Notes under the pieces: generated by a model
Told to the model about the DNA's origin: nothing
The model's input: only the letters and a program-made list of their open reading frames with translations
Databases searched by the model: none
Source: JBBQHM01 sp038323965
Lineage (GTDB): Bacteria > Verrucomicrobiota > Verrucomicrobiia > Chthoniobacterales > UBA10450
Direction of reading: 5' to 3'
DNA length: 5,908 nt
NCBI GenBank assembly: GCA_038323965.1
Contig: JBBQHM010000129.1
Coordinates: 1 to 5,908, forward strand
Shown here: positions 1 to 5,908 of the stretch, piece after piece
Numbering within the stretch: the first letter of the stretch is position 1
How the letters are laid out: each line of letters begins with the position of its first letter
Position numbers and translations under genes: made by a program

Positions 1-28
1 CTTCATCATTCTTCCTTCTTACTTTAGC
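1..28. repeat. Purine-rich tract, possible second repeat inserted in hsdM
   Basis: On the coding (minus) strand, bases 28-1 form a nearly pure purine run with AAG/GAA-like units and an ATGATGAAG end. It encodes AKVRRKNDE directly after the conserved QFAS, where HsdM proteins usually continue AEGKKGG(E/Q)FYTP. The run resembles short tandem intergenic repeats recalled from Verrucomicrobiota and relatives (ATGACGAATGACGAA-like), but only the edge is visible. It could equally be natural divergence or the start of a truncation. Confidence 0.25.
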
Positions 29-637
29 CGTGCTGGCAAATTGGCCGAGGAAGTATTCGTAAACGCGGCCGAGGATGTCTTTGCTGCGATGGGAAGGGGA
101 AGGCTGATCGGCGGGGGCGCCGATCACGGCACGCGAGGCGCGTGCGCTCCCCGGAGTGGGAGTCGGCGCACGATCGACTAAGACGATCGTGCCGATGAGG
201 TCGATGAGTTCGCCTAAGCGATGCTTGGCGAGGCCGGGACGCGCGTAGTCTTTCGGCAGAACATCTTTCAGGCGGATGTTGTCGCGTTCGATCGCGACCA
301 TGGCGTCATCGACGATCTTGCCGATCGTCGCCTGCTTGGCGCTGTTCTGCAGGTAGGTCCAGCGCGCAGCGGGCGGAACCCAGAAGACGTTCTCCGCTTT
401 GTATTCGTCTTGGTCTTCGGGGTCAGCACCGGGCTCCTTCGTGAGCTGCGCGTATTTCTCTTCGAAGCTATCCGAGATGTACTTGAGGAAGATGAGACCG
501 AGGACGACGTGCTTGTATTCCGCAGCGTCCATGTTGTTACGGAGCTTGTCCGCAGCGAGCCAGATCCCGCGGCCGCGGGACTCGAAGCCGATGTTGGCGG
601 AGGAGGTGGCGTTACTGTTTCCGGAGCGTCGAGCCAT
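1..637 (-). CDS. hsdM: Type I restriction-modification DNA methyltransferase subunit M, N-terminal part
   Basis: This is the N-terminal 212 residues of HsdM, the subunit that, with HsdS, methylates adenine in the type I recognition site and also forms part of the restriction complex. The translation contains conserved stretches of the HsdM N-terminal helical domain: LWLAADKLRNNMD-like sequence near residues 26-36 (here IWLAADKLRNNMDAAEYKHV), VLGLIFLKYISDSFEEKYAQ, then FWVPPAARW, LGELIDLIGTI and HRSKDILGRVYEYFLGQFAS. The catalytic domain (SAM-binding motif and NPPY) would lie beyond the left edge and cannot be judged. ATG at 637 is the only plausible start, since an in-frame TAG lies 11 codons upstream with no ATG, GTG or TTG between. 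No Shine-Dalgarno is evident. Two oddities: an apparent 27-residue insertion at residues 156-182, and departure from the usual AEGKKGG sequence after residue 202. The gene may therefore be altered or inactive. Family assignment is strong; function is uncertain. Confidence 0.9.
   Translation of the reverse strand, partial: MARRSGNSNATSSANIGFESRGRGIWLAADKLRNNMDAAEYKHVVLGLIFLKYISDSFEEKYAQLTKEPGADPEDQDEYKAENVFWVPPAARWTYLQNSAKQATIGKIVDDAMVAIERDNIRLKDVLPKDYARPGLAKHRLGELIDLIGTIVLVDRAPTPTPGSARASRAVIGAPADQPSPSHRSKDILGRVYEYFLGQFASTAKVRRKNDE
92..192. repeat. Palindrome-rich in-frame insertion within hsdM
   Basis: Four inverted repeats lie back to back. Arms 106-113 and 118-125 (GATCGGCG/CGCCGATC) have a 4-base loop. 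Arms 129-135 and 139-145 (GCACGCG/CGCGTGC) have a 3-base loop. Arms 147-151 and 158-162 (CTCCC/GGGAG) have a 6-base loop. Arms 168-176 and 184-192 (GCACGATCG/CGATCGTGC) have a 7-base loop. All arms pair perfectly. Bases 92-172 encode 27 residues rich in Ala, Pro, Arg and Ser that sit between Asp155 and the conserved HRSKDILGRVYEYFL block, where HsdM proteins I recall have only a few residues. The length is a multiple of three and the frame stays open. I interpret this as a REP- or MITE-like element captured inside a coding region. The inverted repeats are directly visible; the mobile origin is inference. Confidence 0.55.
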
Positions 638-735
638 GAGCGAGCCGGTGTTGTAGCGTTGGCCCGCCTAAAGTTCTATCTGAAAAAACGCGGCGTAACG
701 GCTTACCAGTCTTCTCGCCGGTCGCCCCTACGCAG
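638..735 (-). promoter_or_regulatory. Gap between the M3 peptidase and hsdM, probable hsdM promoter region
   Basis: This 98-base gap separates the stop of the M3 peptidase gene from the hsdM start. If the terminator-like structure at 683-720 works, hsdM needs its own promoter here. No convincing -35/-10 pair or Shine-Dalgarno sequence could be picked out by eye, so the call rests on position only. Confidence 0.25.
683..720 (-). terminator. Weak candidate intrinsic terminator after the M3 peptidase gene
   Basis: Read on the minus strand, a 5-bp GC stem (CGGCG at 720-716 with CGCCG at 695-691) encloses a small GTAA/TTAC stem and is followed within two bases by six T residues (688-683). It begins 15 bases after the TAG stop at 736-738. 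The stem is short and the enclosed loop imperfect, so it may be weak or incidental. Confidence 0.3.
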
Positions 736-2925
736 CTATCGCTTCACGTCGGCGTCGCCGGCAGTCGCTGGTTTCTTGAGTCCGCGACGCTCGAGCAGCG
801 GCTCGATGTAGGGGTCACGGCCGGTGAAATTGCGGAACAGGTTCATCGCTTCGTCGCTGCCGCCGCGCGAAAGAAGTGTGTCGCGGAAGTGATCGCCATT
901 CTCGCGCTTCAAGCCGCCATGTTGTTTCATCCACTCCACGCTATCGGCATCGAGCACTTCGCTCCAGAGGTACGAGTAATAACCAGCGGAGTAGCCGCCG
1001 GCAAAAGCATGTGAGAAATAGGTGCTACGATAGCGAGGAGGCACTGGCGCAAAATCTACTCCGGCCTTCTTTAACGCGGCGGCCTCGAAGGCGAGCGCAT
1101 CGGTTGGTATTTGGTCAGGCGTCAATTGATGCCAGGTTTGATCCAGGAGCGAGGCCGATAAGTATTCCGTGGTCTTGTAGCCCTGGTTGAATTGCTCGGC
1201 CGCCATCACCTTATCGAGCAGGGCCTGCGGCATCGGTTCGCCGGTCTTGTAATGTTTGGCGTAATTTTTTAACACCTCGGGCCATGTCGCCCACATCTCG
1301 TTAACCTGAGACGGATACTCCACGAAATCGCGCGGGACGCTAGTCCCGCTGAAACGAGGATATTTGACGTTAGAAAACATGCCGTGCAGCGCATGACCGA
1401 ATTCGTGGAACGCGGTCCGCACCTGATCATACGTGAGCAGGGTGGGTTCGCCCGCGGGCGGCTTCGGTATGTTCAGGTGATTCGCCACCACTGGCTTGAA
1501 ACCGGTCAGCCCGCTCTGGGAGACGTATTCATTCATCCAGGCGCCGCCGCGCTTGGAAGCGCGGGCGTAATAATCCATCAAGTAGAGTGCGAGCGGCTTG
1601 CCATCTTTATCGCTTACTTCGAACACCCGGACGTCGGGATGATAGACAGCGATGTCTTTGCGCTCCTTGAAGGTTAAGCCGTAGAGCTGGCCCGCGGCGA
1701 AGAAGACACCATCCAGCACCACGTGATTCAGCTCGTAGTAGGGTTTGACCTCCGATTCATCGAAGGCGTAGCGCGCCTTCCGCACTTTTTCCGCGTAGAA
1801 ATCCCAATCCGCAGCTTCGACTTGAAAGCCGCCTTTTTCCTGATCGACGACCTTCTGAATTTCAGCGGCTTCGCGGCGCGCATTCGCCACGGCGGGCGGG
1901 GCGAGATCTGCCAGAAGCTTGTTCACCGTTGAGACGTTGCCGGCGGTTTGATCTTCCAGCTGATAGGCCGCGTGATTTGCGTAGCCGAGAAGTTTCGCCC
2001 GTTCGGCCCGGAGTTTGGCGATGCGGATCACCACATTGCGATTATCGAATTCTCCGCCTTTGCTATTTCTGGCCAGCGAAGCCTGCATGATGCGCTGCCG
2101 CACGCTGCGATTCTGCAACGACGTGAGTGCCGGCTGGCCCGTGGTGTTCTGAAGCGGGATGACAAATTTTCCCTCCTTCTTGTCCGTTTTCGCCGCCGCT
2201 TCCGCAGCCGCCATTTCGTTATCGGACAAGCCGGCCAGTTCTTCGCGTTTGTCGAAAACGACAGCGCCGGCATTTTTCTCTTTCAGGACGTTTTGTTCAA
2301 AAGTCGTTTCCAGGGTAGCGAGCTCCGCATTCATCGCTTTCAGCTTCTCCTTGTCCGCGTCCGATAGTTTCGCTCCGGCGCGCACGAAATCTTTATAATA
2401 ACGTTCGAGCAGATGCTTTGACTCCGCGTCGAGATTAAGTTTTTCGCGCTGGTCGTAAAGAGATTGAACGCGGGCAAACAACGCGCTGTTTAACCGAATT
2501 GCATCTTCGTGCGCCGAAAGTTTAGGCGCCATGTCGGTCTCTATTTTCTGGCGAGTATCGTTGGTATCGGCGCTGTTCAGGTTCGAGAAAATGGAGCCGG
2601 CGCGTTGGAGCAGGTCGCCTGTCCGCTCAAGGGCGACGATGGTGTTATCAAACGTTGGCTTCTCCGCGTTCTTCGCGATGGCATCGACTTCCTTAAGTTG
2701 TATTGCCATGCCCTGGTCGAGCGCGGGCACGAAGTGTTCGTCCTTGATGCGATCGAAGGGCGGGACGTGAAAAGGCAGCGTGCTCTCGATGAGTAATGGA
2801 TTATTCGGCTGCGACGCGGTGGAGTTCGGTGGTGTTGGATCGGCGGCGGAATGCATTGGCGAAGAGAGGAAAATTGCTGCGACCGGTAAAGTCGCAAGGG
2901 ACGCTAGACGACGGTAGGACTTCAT
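736..2925 (-). CDS. dcp: Exported M3-family zinc metallopeptidase (peptidyl-dipeptidase Dcp-like)
   Basis: A 729-residue zinc peptidase of the thimet oligopeptidase family (M3), most like bacterial dipeptidyl carboxypeptidase, which releases dipeptides from the C-terminus of short peptides. The zinc motif HEFGH is at residues 507-511, with Glu508 as the catalytic base. The third zinc ligand is Glu536 in FVEYPSQVNE, 29 residues after the first His, the usual family spacing. The conserved SGTSVPRDF segment precedes it. The substrate-binding HAFAGGYSAGYYSYLWSEVL block starts at His639 and holds the expected tyrosines. Length is normal for Dcp/OpdA. The start is placed at ATG 2925 because it gives a clean Sec signal peptide (MKSYRR, a hydrophobic core, then a likely cut after HSA near residue 27). 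A TTG at 2967 and a GTG at 2946 would only add charged residues before it. No lipobox cysteine is present, so a soluble periplasmic enzyme is expected. It lies 57 bases after the ankyrin/L,D-transpeptidase gene on the same strand. Family is certain; the choice between Dcp and oligopeptidase A specificity is less so. Confidence 0.93.
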   Translation of the reverse strand: MKSYRRLASLATLPVAAIFLSSPMHSAADPTPPNSTASQPNNPLLIESTLPFHVPPFDRIKDEHFVPALDQGMAIQLKEVDAIAKNAEKPTFDNTIVALERTGDLLQRAGSIFSNLNSADTNDTRQKIETDMAPKLSAHEDAIRLNSALFARVQSLYDQREKLNLDAESKHLLERYYKDFVRAGAKLSDADKEKLKAMNAELATLETTFEQNVLKEKNAGAVVFDKREELAGLSDNEMAAAEAAAKTDKKEGKFVIPLQNTTGQPALTSLQNRSVRQRIMQASLARNSKGGEFDNRNVVIRIAKLRAERAKLLGYANHAAYQLEDQTAGNVSTVNKLLADLAPPAVANARREAAEIQKVVDQEKGGFQVEAADWDFYAEKVRKARYAFDESEVKPYYELNHVVLDGVFFAAGQLYGLTFKERKDIAVYHPDVRVFEVSDKDGKPLALYLMDYYARASKRGGAWMNEYVSQSGLTGFKPVVANHLNIPKPPAGEPTLLTYDQVRTAFHEFGHALHGMFSNVKYPRFSGTSVPRDFVEYPSQVNEMWATWPEVLKNYAKHYKTGEPMPQALLDKVMAAEQFNQGYKTTEYLSASLLDQTWHQLTPDQIPTDALAFEAAALKKAGVDFAPVPPRYRSTYFSHAFAGGYSAGYYSYLWSEVLDADSVEWMKQHGGLKRENGDHFRDTLLSRGGSDEAMNLFRNFTGRDPYIEPLLERRGLKKPATAGDADVKR

Positions 2926-2982
2926 GACGACGCGCACTTTACTCACGTGTCGGGAGTGCGCACGCAATTCGCGCTGCCGCGA

Positions 2983-4404
2983 TTAATTCACATTAACGAC
3001 GGTGCCGATCGGTATCTCGGAAAATAAGCGGCGCGCGACGTCGCCCGGAAGCCTGATGCAGCCATGCGAGGCGTGCGGGCTCGCGACGTTGCCTTCGTGC
3101 ATCCCGAAGTCGCGGCAATTCAGTCGCATGAAGTACGGCATGGGTACTTTGTAAATGGTCGACCGATGATCGCGATCCTTATCCGTGATGACGTAATGAC
3201 CAGGCTGGGTGGAGAAGCCGTCGCGTCCCGTCGAGCAGGATGTCTTGAGAATGGTAGCGCCATTTTTCACGAGTTCGACGGCCTGCTTCGAAAGCGTGAT
3301 TTCGATACGGAGCTGCTCCGGAGGCAGCCCGCTCCCGAGCAGAAGCTGCGTGGCCCGATAACTCGGACTCCGGGCGGCGAAATAGACCGCGAGCATCTTG
3401 TAATGCGCGGTCATGAGATTGCGATTCGCGCCCGCGGTGAGGAGCGTTTGAACGAACTCAGGTTTGCCGAGACCAGCGGCGAGCATCAGCGCGGTGATGC
3501 CCGAATCTCCGGCGACGTAATCGCGGATGTAAGTCGATTGCAGCTGCGCCAGCATTTTTTTGTCGGTCGGCGAGGGAAGCGTCGTGTTGGGATCGGCCCC
3601 GCAACGCAGCAACATCTGAAGAAGCGGCAGCTGATCTGTTATCACGGCGTGCGCGAGGAGGGGAATGTTGCTTCCGGCGACGGGCGGTTGCGGTTGGTGC
3701 CGGCTCAATAGAAAGCGCACGTGAGTCTCATCAGCCGCGTTGATTGCGTCAGACAAAAGCGCGAGAGCCGGAAGCGACCATGTCGCCGAGCTCGCGAACT
3801 GCGACGCCACCGGCTCGACGATATTCCAATCTTTTGTCGCATACGCCGCGGCCACGAGCTCGCGACTTTCAGGGAGGGCAAAACGTTCCACGGGCGTGCG
3901 CGATACCAGCAGCGCGGCCGCCTTCGCCTGTCGATGAACGATTGCGTAATATAAAGCGGTGTGGCCATGAATGTCGGTTGCGAGCGGATCGGCGAGCGCC
4001 CGCAGAAGTGAGTCGATCACTTCGGTTTCGCCGAATTTCGCGGCGATCATTAACGGCGTAACTCCAAATGCATCCGCGGTCTCGACGCCGGCGGCGTTAC
4101 GTATAAATCCGGAGACGCTGCGCCAATCCTGCACCAGCGCGGCGGAGATAATCGGAGTGCGACGAAGAGCTTCTTCCGCGGACGGGTCGAACTCCGAGGT
4201 AAAACAGCCGCGGACGAACCCTCTTCCCGCGAACGGAACGATTTCCGCCTGGCTGATCTTTTGGATGGAAGAATGAACCGCGAAGAGGCCGCCAAACTGT
4301 GAGGGCGCTGAAAAACGTGCCAAGACGGCGATCAGCACGAGTAAACTAATCGCACCGAGGGTAAGAAAGAGGCGGCGGCCTGTGAATAGGCGCAGGACGA
4401 TCAC
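2983..4404 (-). CDS. Membrane-anchored ankyrin-repeat protein with C-terminal L,D-transpeptidase (YkuD) domain
   Basis: A 473-residue fusion. Residues 11-31 form one hydrophobic segment after a basic N-terminus (TGRR), so the rest probably faces the periplasm. From about residue 80 to 362 there are seven or eight ankyrin repeats. The clearest are at 113-145 (FGVTPLMIAAKFGETEVIDS), 146-178 (HGHTALYYAIVHRQAKAA), 247-275 (ending LLRCGADPNTT) and 301-333 (GITALMLAAGLGKPEFVQTL). Residues 364-473 are a compact YkuD domain with the block GMHEGNVASPHASHGCIRLP. Cys449 is the expected nucleophile, with His447 and His436 completing the site and Arg451 conserved. Such enzymes make or exchange 3-3 peptidoglycan crosslinks or attach proteins to peptidoglycan. 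Ankyrin repeats normally bind proteins, so they may recruit a partner; that is inference. The start is GTG 4404, because an in-frame TGA lies six codons upstream and no ATG fits. The gene follows the SGNH gene by 45 bases with no visible terminator, suggesting co-transcription. Confidence 0.88.
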   Translation of the reverse strand: MIVLRLFTGRRLFLTLGAISLLVLIAVLARFSAPSQFGGLFAVHSSIQKISQAEIVPFAGRGFVRGCFTSEFDPSAEEALRRTPIISAALVQDWRSVSGFIRNAAGVETADAFGVTPLMIAAKFGETEVIDSLLRALADPLATDIHGHTALYYAIVHRQAKAAALLVSRTPVERFALPESRELVAAAYATKDWNIVEPVASQFASSATWSLPALALLSDAINAADETHVRFLLSRHQPQPPVAGSNIPLLAHAVITDQLPLLQMLLRCGADPNTTLPSPTDKKMLAQLQSTYIRDYVAGDSGITALMLAAGLGKPEFVQTLLTAGANRNLMTAHYKMLAVYFAARSPSYRATQLLLGSGLPPEQLRIEITLSKQAVELVKNGATILKTSCSTGRDGFSTQPGHYVITDKDRDHRSTIYKVPMPYFMRLNCRDFGMHEGNVASPHASHGCIRLPGDVARRLFSEIPIGTVVNVN

Positions 4405-4449
4405 GGCACCGACTCTATCTCAGGCGTCAAATAAATCGAGTGTGACCTG

Positions 4450-5511
4450 CTATTTGCCGATCGGCAGCTTGCGCCAGCCCTGATCAGCTTCAGAAAACTC
4501 CCGCGCGGTGAAACACCAGACGACCACCTTCTTCTTGGCGAGATACTCCGGGTTTCGCGAGCTATCACGGTAAAGCGTTACGCGAACGGGCGTTGCGCCA
4601 GAGCCCCGCGTTCCGATCAGGTCCGGCGCAAAGCCCAGCTCCAGAGCCAGCTGGTCGACGAGCCCGGCTTTGTCGCAAAGAAAATCGTGGAAAACGAGGG
4701 TATGACTGTCGCCGAGCAATAAGATAGGGCTGTTCTGATCGGGTTGGACGCCCGCGCCGTTAGCTTTTTCGGTAATCAGTCGCACCGCAATTTCTTCGCC
4801 GGATAATTTCGGCGAACCCGGCGGCAAGAGGGGCACGAGATCGCCATTGATCACGACGCGCTGCCAATCGCCTACGTATGATTTGGTCGGCCAGCCGGGA
4901 GGAACTTTAGATCGCACTTTCTCCGCGATCGCCTGTGCGGCGAGGGCGCATCCTACGCCTGACCAATGTGTGTCCGAACGGCAGTACATGGCGCCTTTCT
5001 CATCGGCTTTGTGGGATAGAAAAAGTTCGGTGAGGTCCAGGATATCAACTCCCTGCGCCCGCAACTCAGTGTATAATTCGTGCAGAAACGGTGCTGCGTC
5101 CTCGTTCGTCGCTGCGGTCCCCGAAACGGTCCGCTCTGGGTAAATCGCCGCCTTGGCCGGGATTGGAACGAGGAGTAGATCGATGCCCCGCTGTTTGAGT
5201 TGATCTCGAAAATCGAGGATCGCCGGAACGGGATCCGCCATCGACGCGTTGGGCGAGGCGCTGACTTTTGCTGCCTCCGCGCCCCAGAACCGCTCGAGCG
5301 TGAGGAAGCGCAACTCAGACCGGAGGAAAAGCCAGCCATCGGGCGCAATGCTCACAATCGCATTGGCTTTTGTGAGGGCTTGAACTTTTGCCGACAGGTC
5401 CGAGCGAAATTTCTGCTGCCATTCCGTCAGCGACAGAGGGCCTGACTGCTGCGCGAAAGCGACGGTGGCGACGCAAAAAAATGTGAAAAGGGGAAGTCGG
5501 CTCGACCGCAT
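4450..5511 (-). CDS. Exported SGNH-fold O-acetyltransferase-like protein (AlgX/AlgJ family)
   Basis: A 353-residue protein of the AlgX/AlgJ type, which in alginate systems transfers acetyl groups to the polymer in the periplasm. Visible SGNH elements are the RSDTHWSGVG block with Asp180 and His182, and LLLGDSHTLVF with the likely nucleophile Ser269. These correspond to the Asp-His and Ser of the AlgX catalytic triad. The NGDLVPLLPPGSP stretch and the ILDFRDQLKQRGIDLLLVPIP segment are also typical. The start at ATG 5511 gives a Sec signal peptide (MRSSRLP, a Phe/Val/Ala core, likely cut after AFA). A TTG at 5568 would add 19 residues without a signal-like character and is less likely. There is no carbohydrate-binding C-terminal module as in AlgX, so it is closer in layout to AlgJ. 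The gene is divergent from an AlgI-type MBOAT gene, the usual partner. The polymer acetylated cannot be told from the sequence. Confidence 0.82.
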   Translation of the reverse strand: MRSSRLPLFTFFCVATVAFAQQSGPLSLTEWQQKFRSDLSAKVQALTKANAIVSIAPDGWLFLRSELRFLTLERFWGAEAAKVSASPNASMADPVPAILDFRDQLKQRGIDLLLVPIPAKAAIYPERTVSGTAATNEDAAPFLHELYTELRAQGVDILDLTELFLSHKADEKGAMYCRSDTHWSGVGCALAAQAIAEKVRSKVPPGWPTKSYVGDWQRVVINGDLVPLLPPGSPKLSGEEIAVRLITEKANGAGVQPDQNSPILLLGDSHTLVFHDFLCDKAGLVDQLALELGFAPDLIGTRGSGATPVRVTLYRDSSRNPEYLAKKKVVVWCFTAREFSEADQGWRKLPIGK

Positions 5512-5609
5512 GAAGAAATCAGCCCGTGTGAGCCATTGTTTGCTTAGTCGTGCCGGGCCGCTTTTCAATTTCTTTTGCGGAGCGGTTCACGTAAATCATC
5601 CGGCGCGCG
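5512..5609. promoter_or_regulatory. Divergent intergenic region between the SGNH and MBOAT genes
   Basis: These 98 bases lie between two genes transcribed away from each other, so promoters for both are expected here. The AT-richest part is around 5561-5576. I could not find a convincing -35/-10 pair in either direction, nor a Shine-Dalgarno before either start. A 7-base inverted repeat (AAGAAAT near 5513, ATTTCTT near 5569) is too widely spaced to call an operator. The call rests on gene arrangement. Confidence 0.4.
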
Positions 5610-5908
5610 ATGGTCTTCAGCTCTCACATCTTCGTCTATTACTTTCTGCCGTTCACGCTGCTCGTGTACTACGCATTATGGCGTGCGCCGCAGCGGTGGC
5701 GGAATCTCTGGCTGGTCGTCGCGGGTTACATTTTTTATGGCTGGGCCGAGCCGCGGTTCATGCCGTTGATGTTCGCAACTACGGCTCTCGATTGGTTGAT
5801 GAGCATCGTCATCGCGCACAACACCTGGCGCGTCTGGCGGGCGTGGGGGAAACCGGTGCGCGCCCTGCCGCGCGGGACTGCCAGAACGAGAAAGCAGCAC
5901 TTCGCGAT
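5610..5908 (+). CDS. MBOAT-family O-acyltransferase (AlgI-like), N-terminal part
   Basis: The first 99 residues of a polytopic membrane acyltransferase whose family members usually run to about 450-500 residues; the rest lies beyond the right edge. The start MVFSSHIFVYYFLPFTLLVYY is the hallmark AlgI/MBOAT N-terminus. It is followed by WRNLWLVVAGYIFYGWAEPR and FATTALDWLMSIVIA, which match the next membrane helices and the conserved Tyr-Gly-Trp and Asp-(Trp/Tyr) positions of the family. The catalytic His lies in the missing part. AlgI-type proteins pass acetyl groups from a cytoplasmic donor across the inner membrane to a periplasmic SGNH transferase, which fits the divergent neighbour at 4450-5511. 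After the third helix there is a basic cytoplasmic stretch (RALPRGTARTRKQH). No Shine-Dalgarno is obvious before ATG 5610. The family call is firm; the substrate is unknown. Confidence 0.9.
   Translation, partial: MVFSSHIFVYYFLPFTLLVYYALWRAPQRWRNLWLVVAGYIFYGWAEPRFMPLMFATTALDWLMSIVIAHNTWRVWRAWGKPVRALPRGTARTRKQHFA

Noticed and set aside
221..811. Open frame of 196 codons on the plus strand
   Set aside because: It lies antisense to the strongly supported hsdM and the 3' end of the M3 peptidase gene, and its translation shows no recognisable domain.
1332..1349. Perfect 7-bp inverted repeat (GCGGGAC/GTCCCGC, 4-base loop)
   Set aside because: It encodes the conserved SGTSVPR motif of M3 peptidases, so protein conservation explains the bases; it stands alone, with no companion hairpins.
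2926..2967. Upstream TTG start for the M3 peptidase
   Set aside because: It would put 14 charged residues before a good signal peptide that begins at the ATG at 2925, and no ribosome binding site supports it.
3064..3711. Open frame of 215 codons on the plus strand
   Set aside because: It is antisense to the transpeptidase and ankyrin coding region, is Arg/Glu-rich as expected of a shadow frame, and shows no family motif.
5512..5568. Upstream TTG start for the SGNH protein
   Set aside because: The extra 19 residues bury the signal peptide; the ATG at 5511 gives a standard Sec signal. The TTGAAA there might instead be a -35-like hexamer, but no good -10 follows.
5676..5900. Minus-strand open frame of 74 codons
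   Set aside because: It is antisense to the clear MBOAT membrane helices and shows low-complexity Arg/Pro sequence typical of a shadow frame.

Overview
This window looks like chromosomal DNA of a diderm bacterium, moderately GC-rich by eye. Three products carry export or membrane-anchor signals that fit an inner membrane plus periplasm. The style (an MBOAT/SGNH pair, weak or absent Shine-Dalgarno motifs, palindrome-rich in-frame insertions) reminds me of soil Verrucomicrobiota such as the Chthoniobacter/Udaeobacter group. That placement is inference from recalled patterns, not a search.

Layout, right to left on the minus strand: an exported SGNH O-acetyltransferase-like protein of the AlgX/AlgJ type (4450-5511); a membrane-anchored ankyrin-repeat protein with a C-terminal L,D-transpeptidase (YkuD) domain (2983-4404); an exported M3-family oligopeptidase/dipeptidyl carboxypeptidase (736-2925); and the first 212 residues of a type I restriction-modification methyltransferase subunit, HsdM, which runs off the left edge (1-637). 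On the plus strand, a 98-base gap separates the SGNH gene from a divergent gene for an AlgI-type MBOAT acyltransferase, of which only the first 99 codons are present (5610-5908).

The MBOAT and SGNH genes make functional sense together: the MBOAT protein would move acetyl groups across the inner membrane and the SGNH protein would transfer them to a polymer in the periplasm. The SGNH, ankyrin-transpeptidase and M3 genes are co-oriented with gaps of 45 and 57 bases and could be one envelope-related transcription unit, possibly concerned with modifying an exopolysaccharide or peptidoglycan. A weak candidate terminator follows the M3 gene, so hsdM is probably a separate unit.

The most unusual points are an apparent 27-residue in-frame insertion in HsdM, made of DNA packed with perfect inverted repeats; a second departure from the HsdM consensus at the left edge; and the ankyrin/L,D-transpeptidase fusion. 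No RNA genes, CRISPR arrays, insertion sequences or non-coding stretches over 300 bases were seen.
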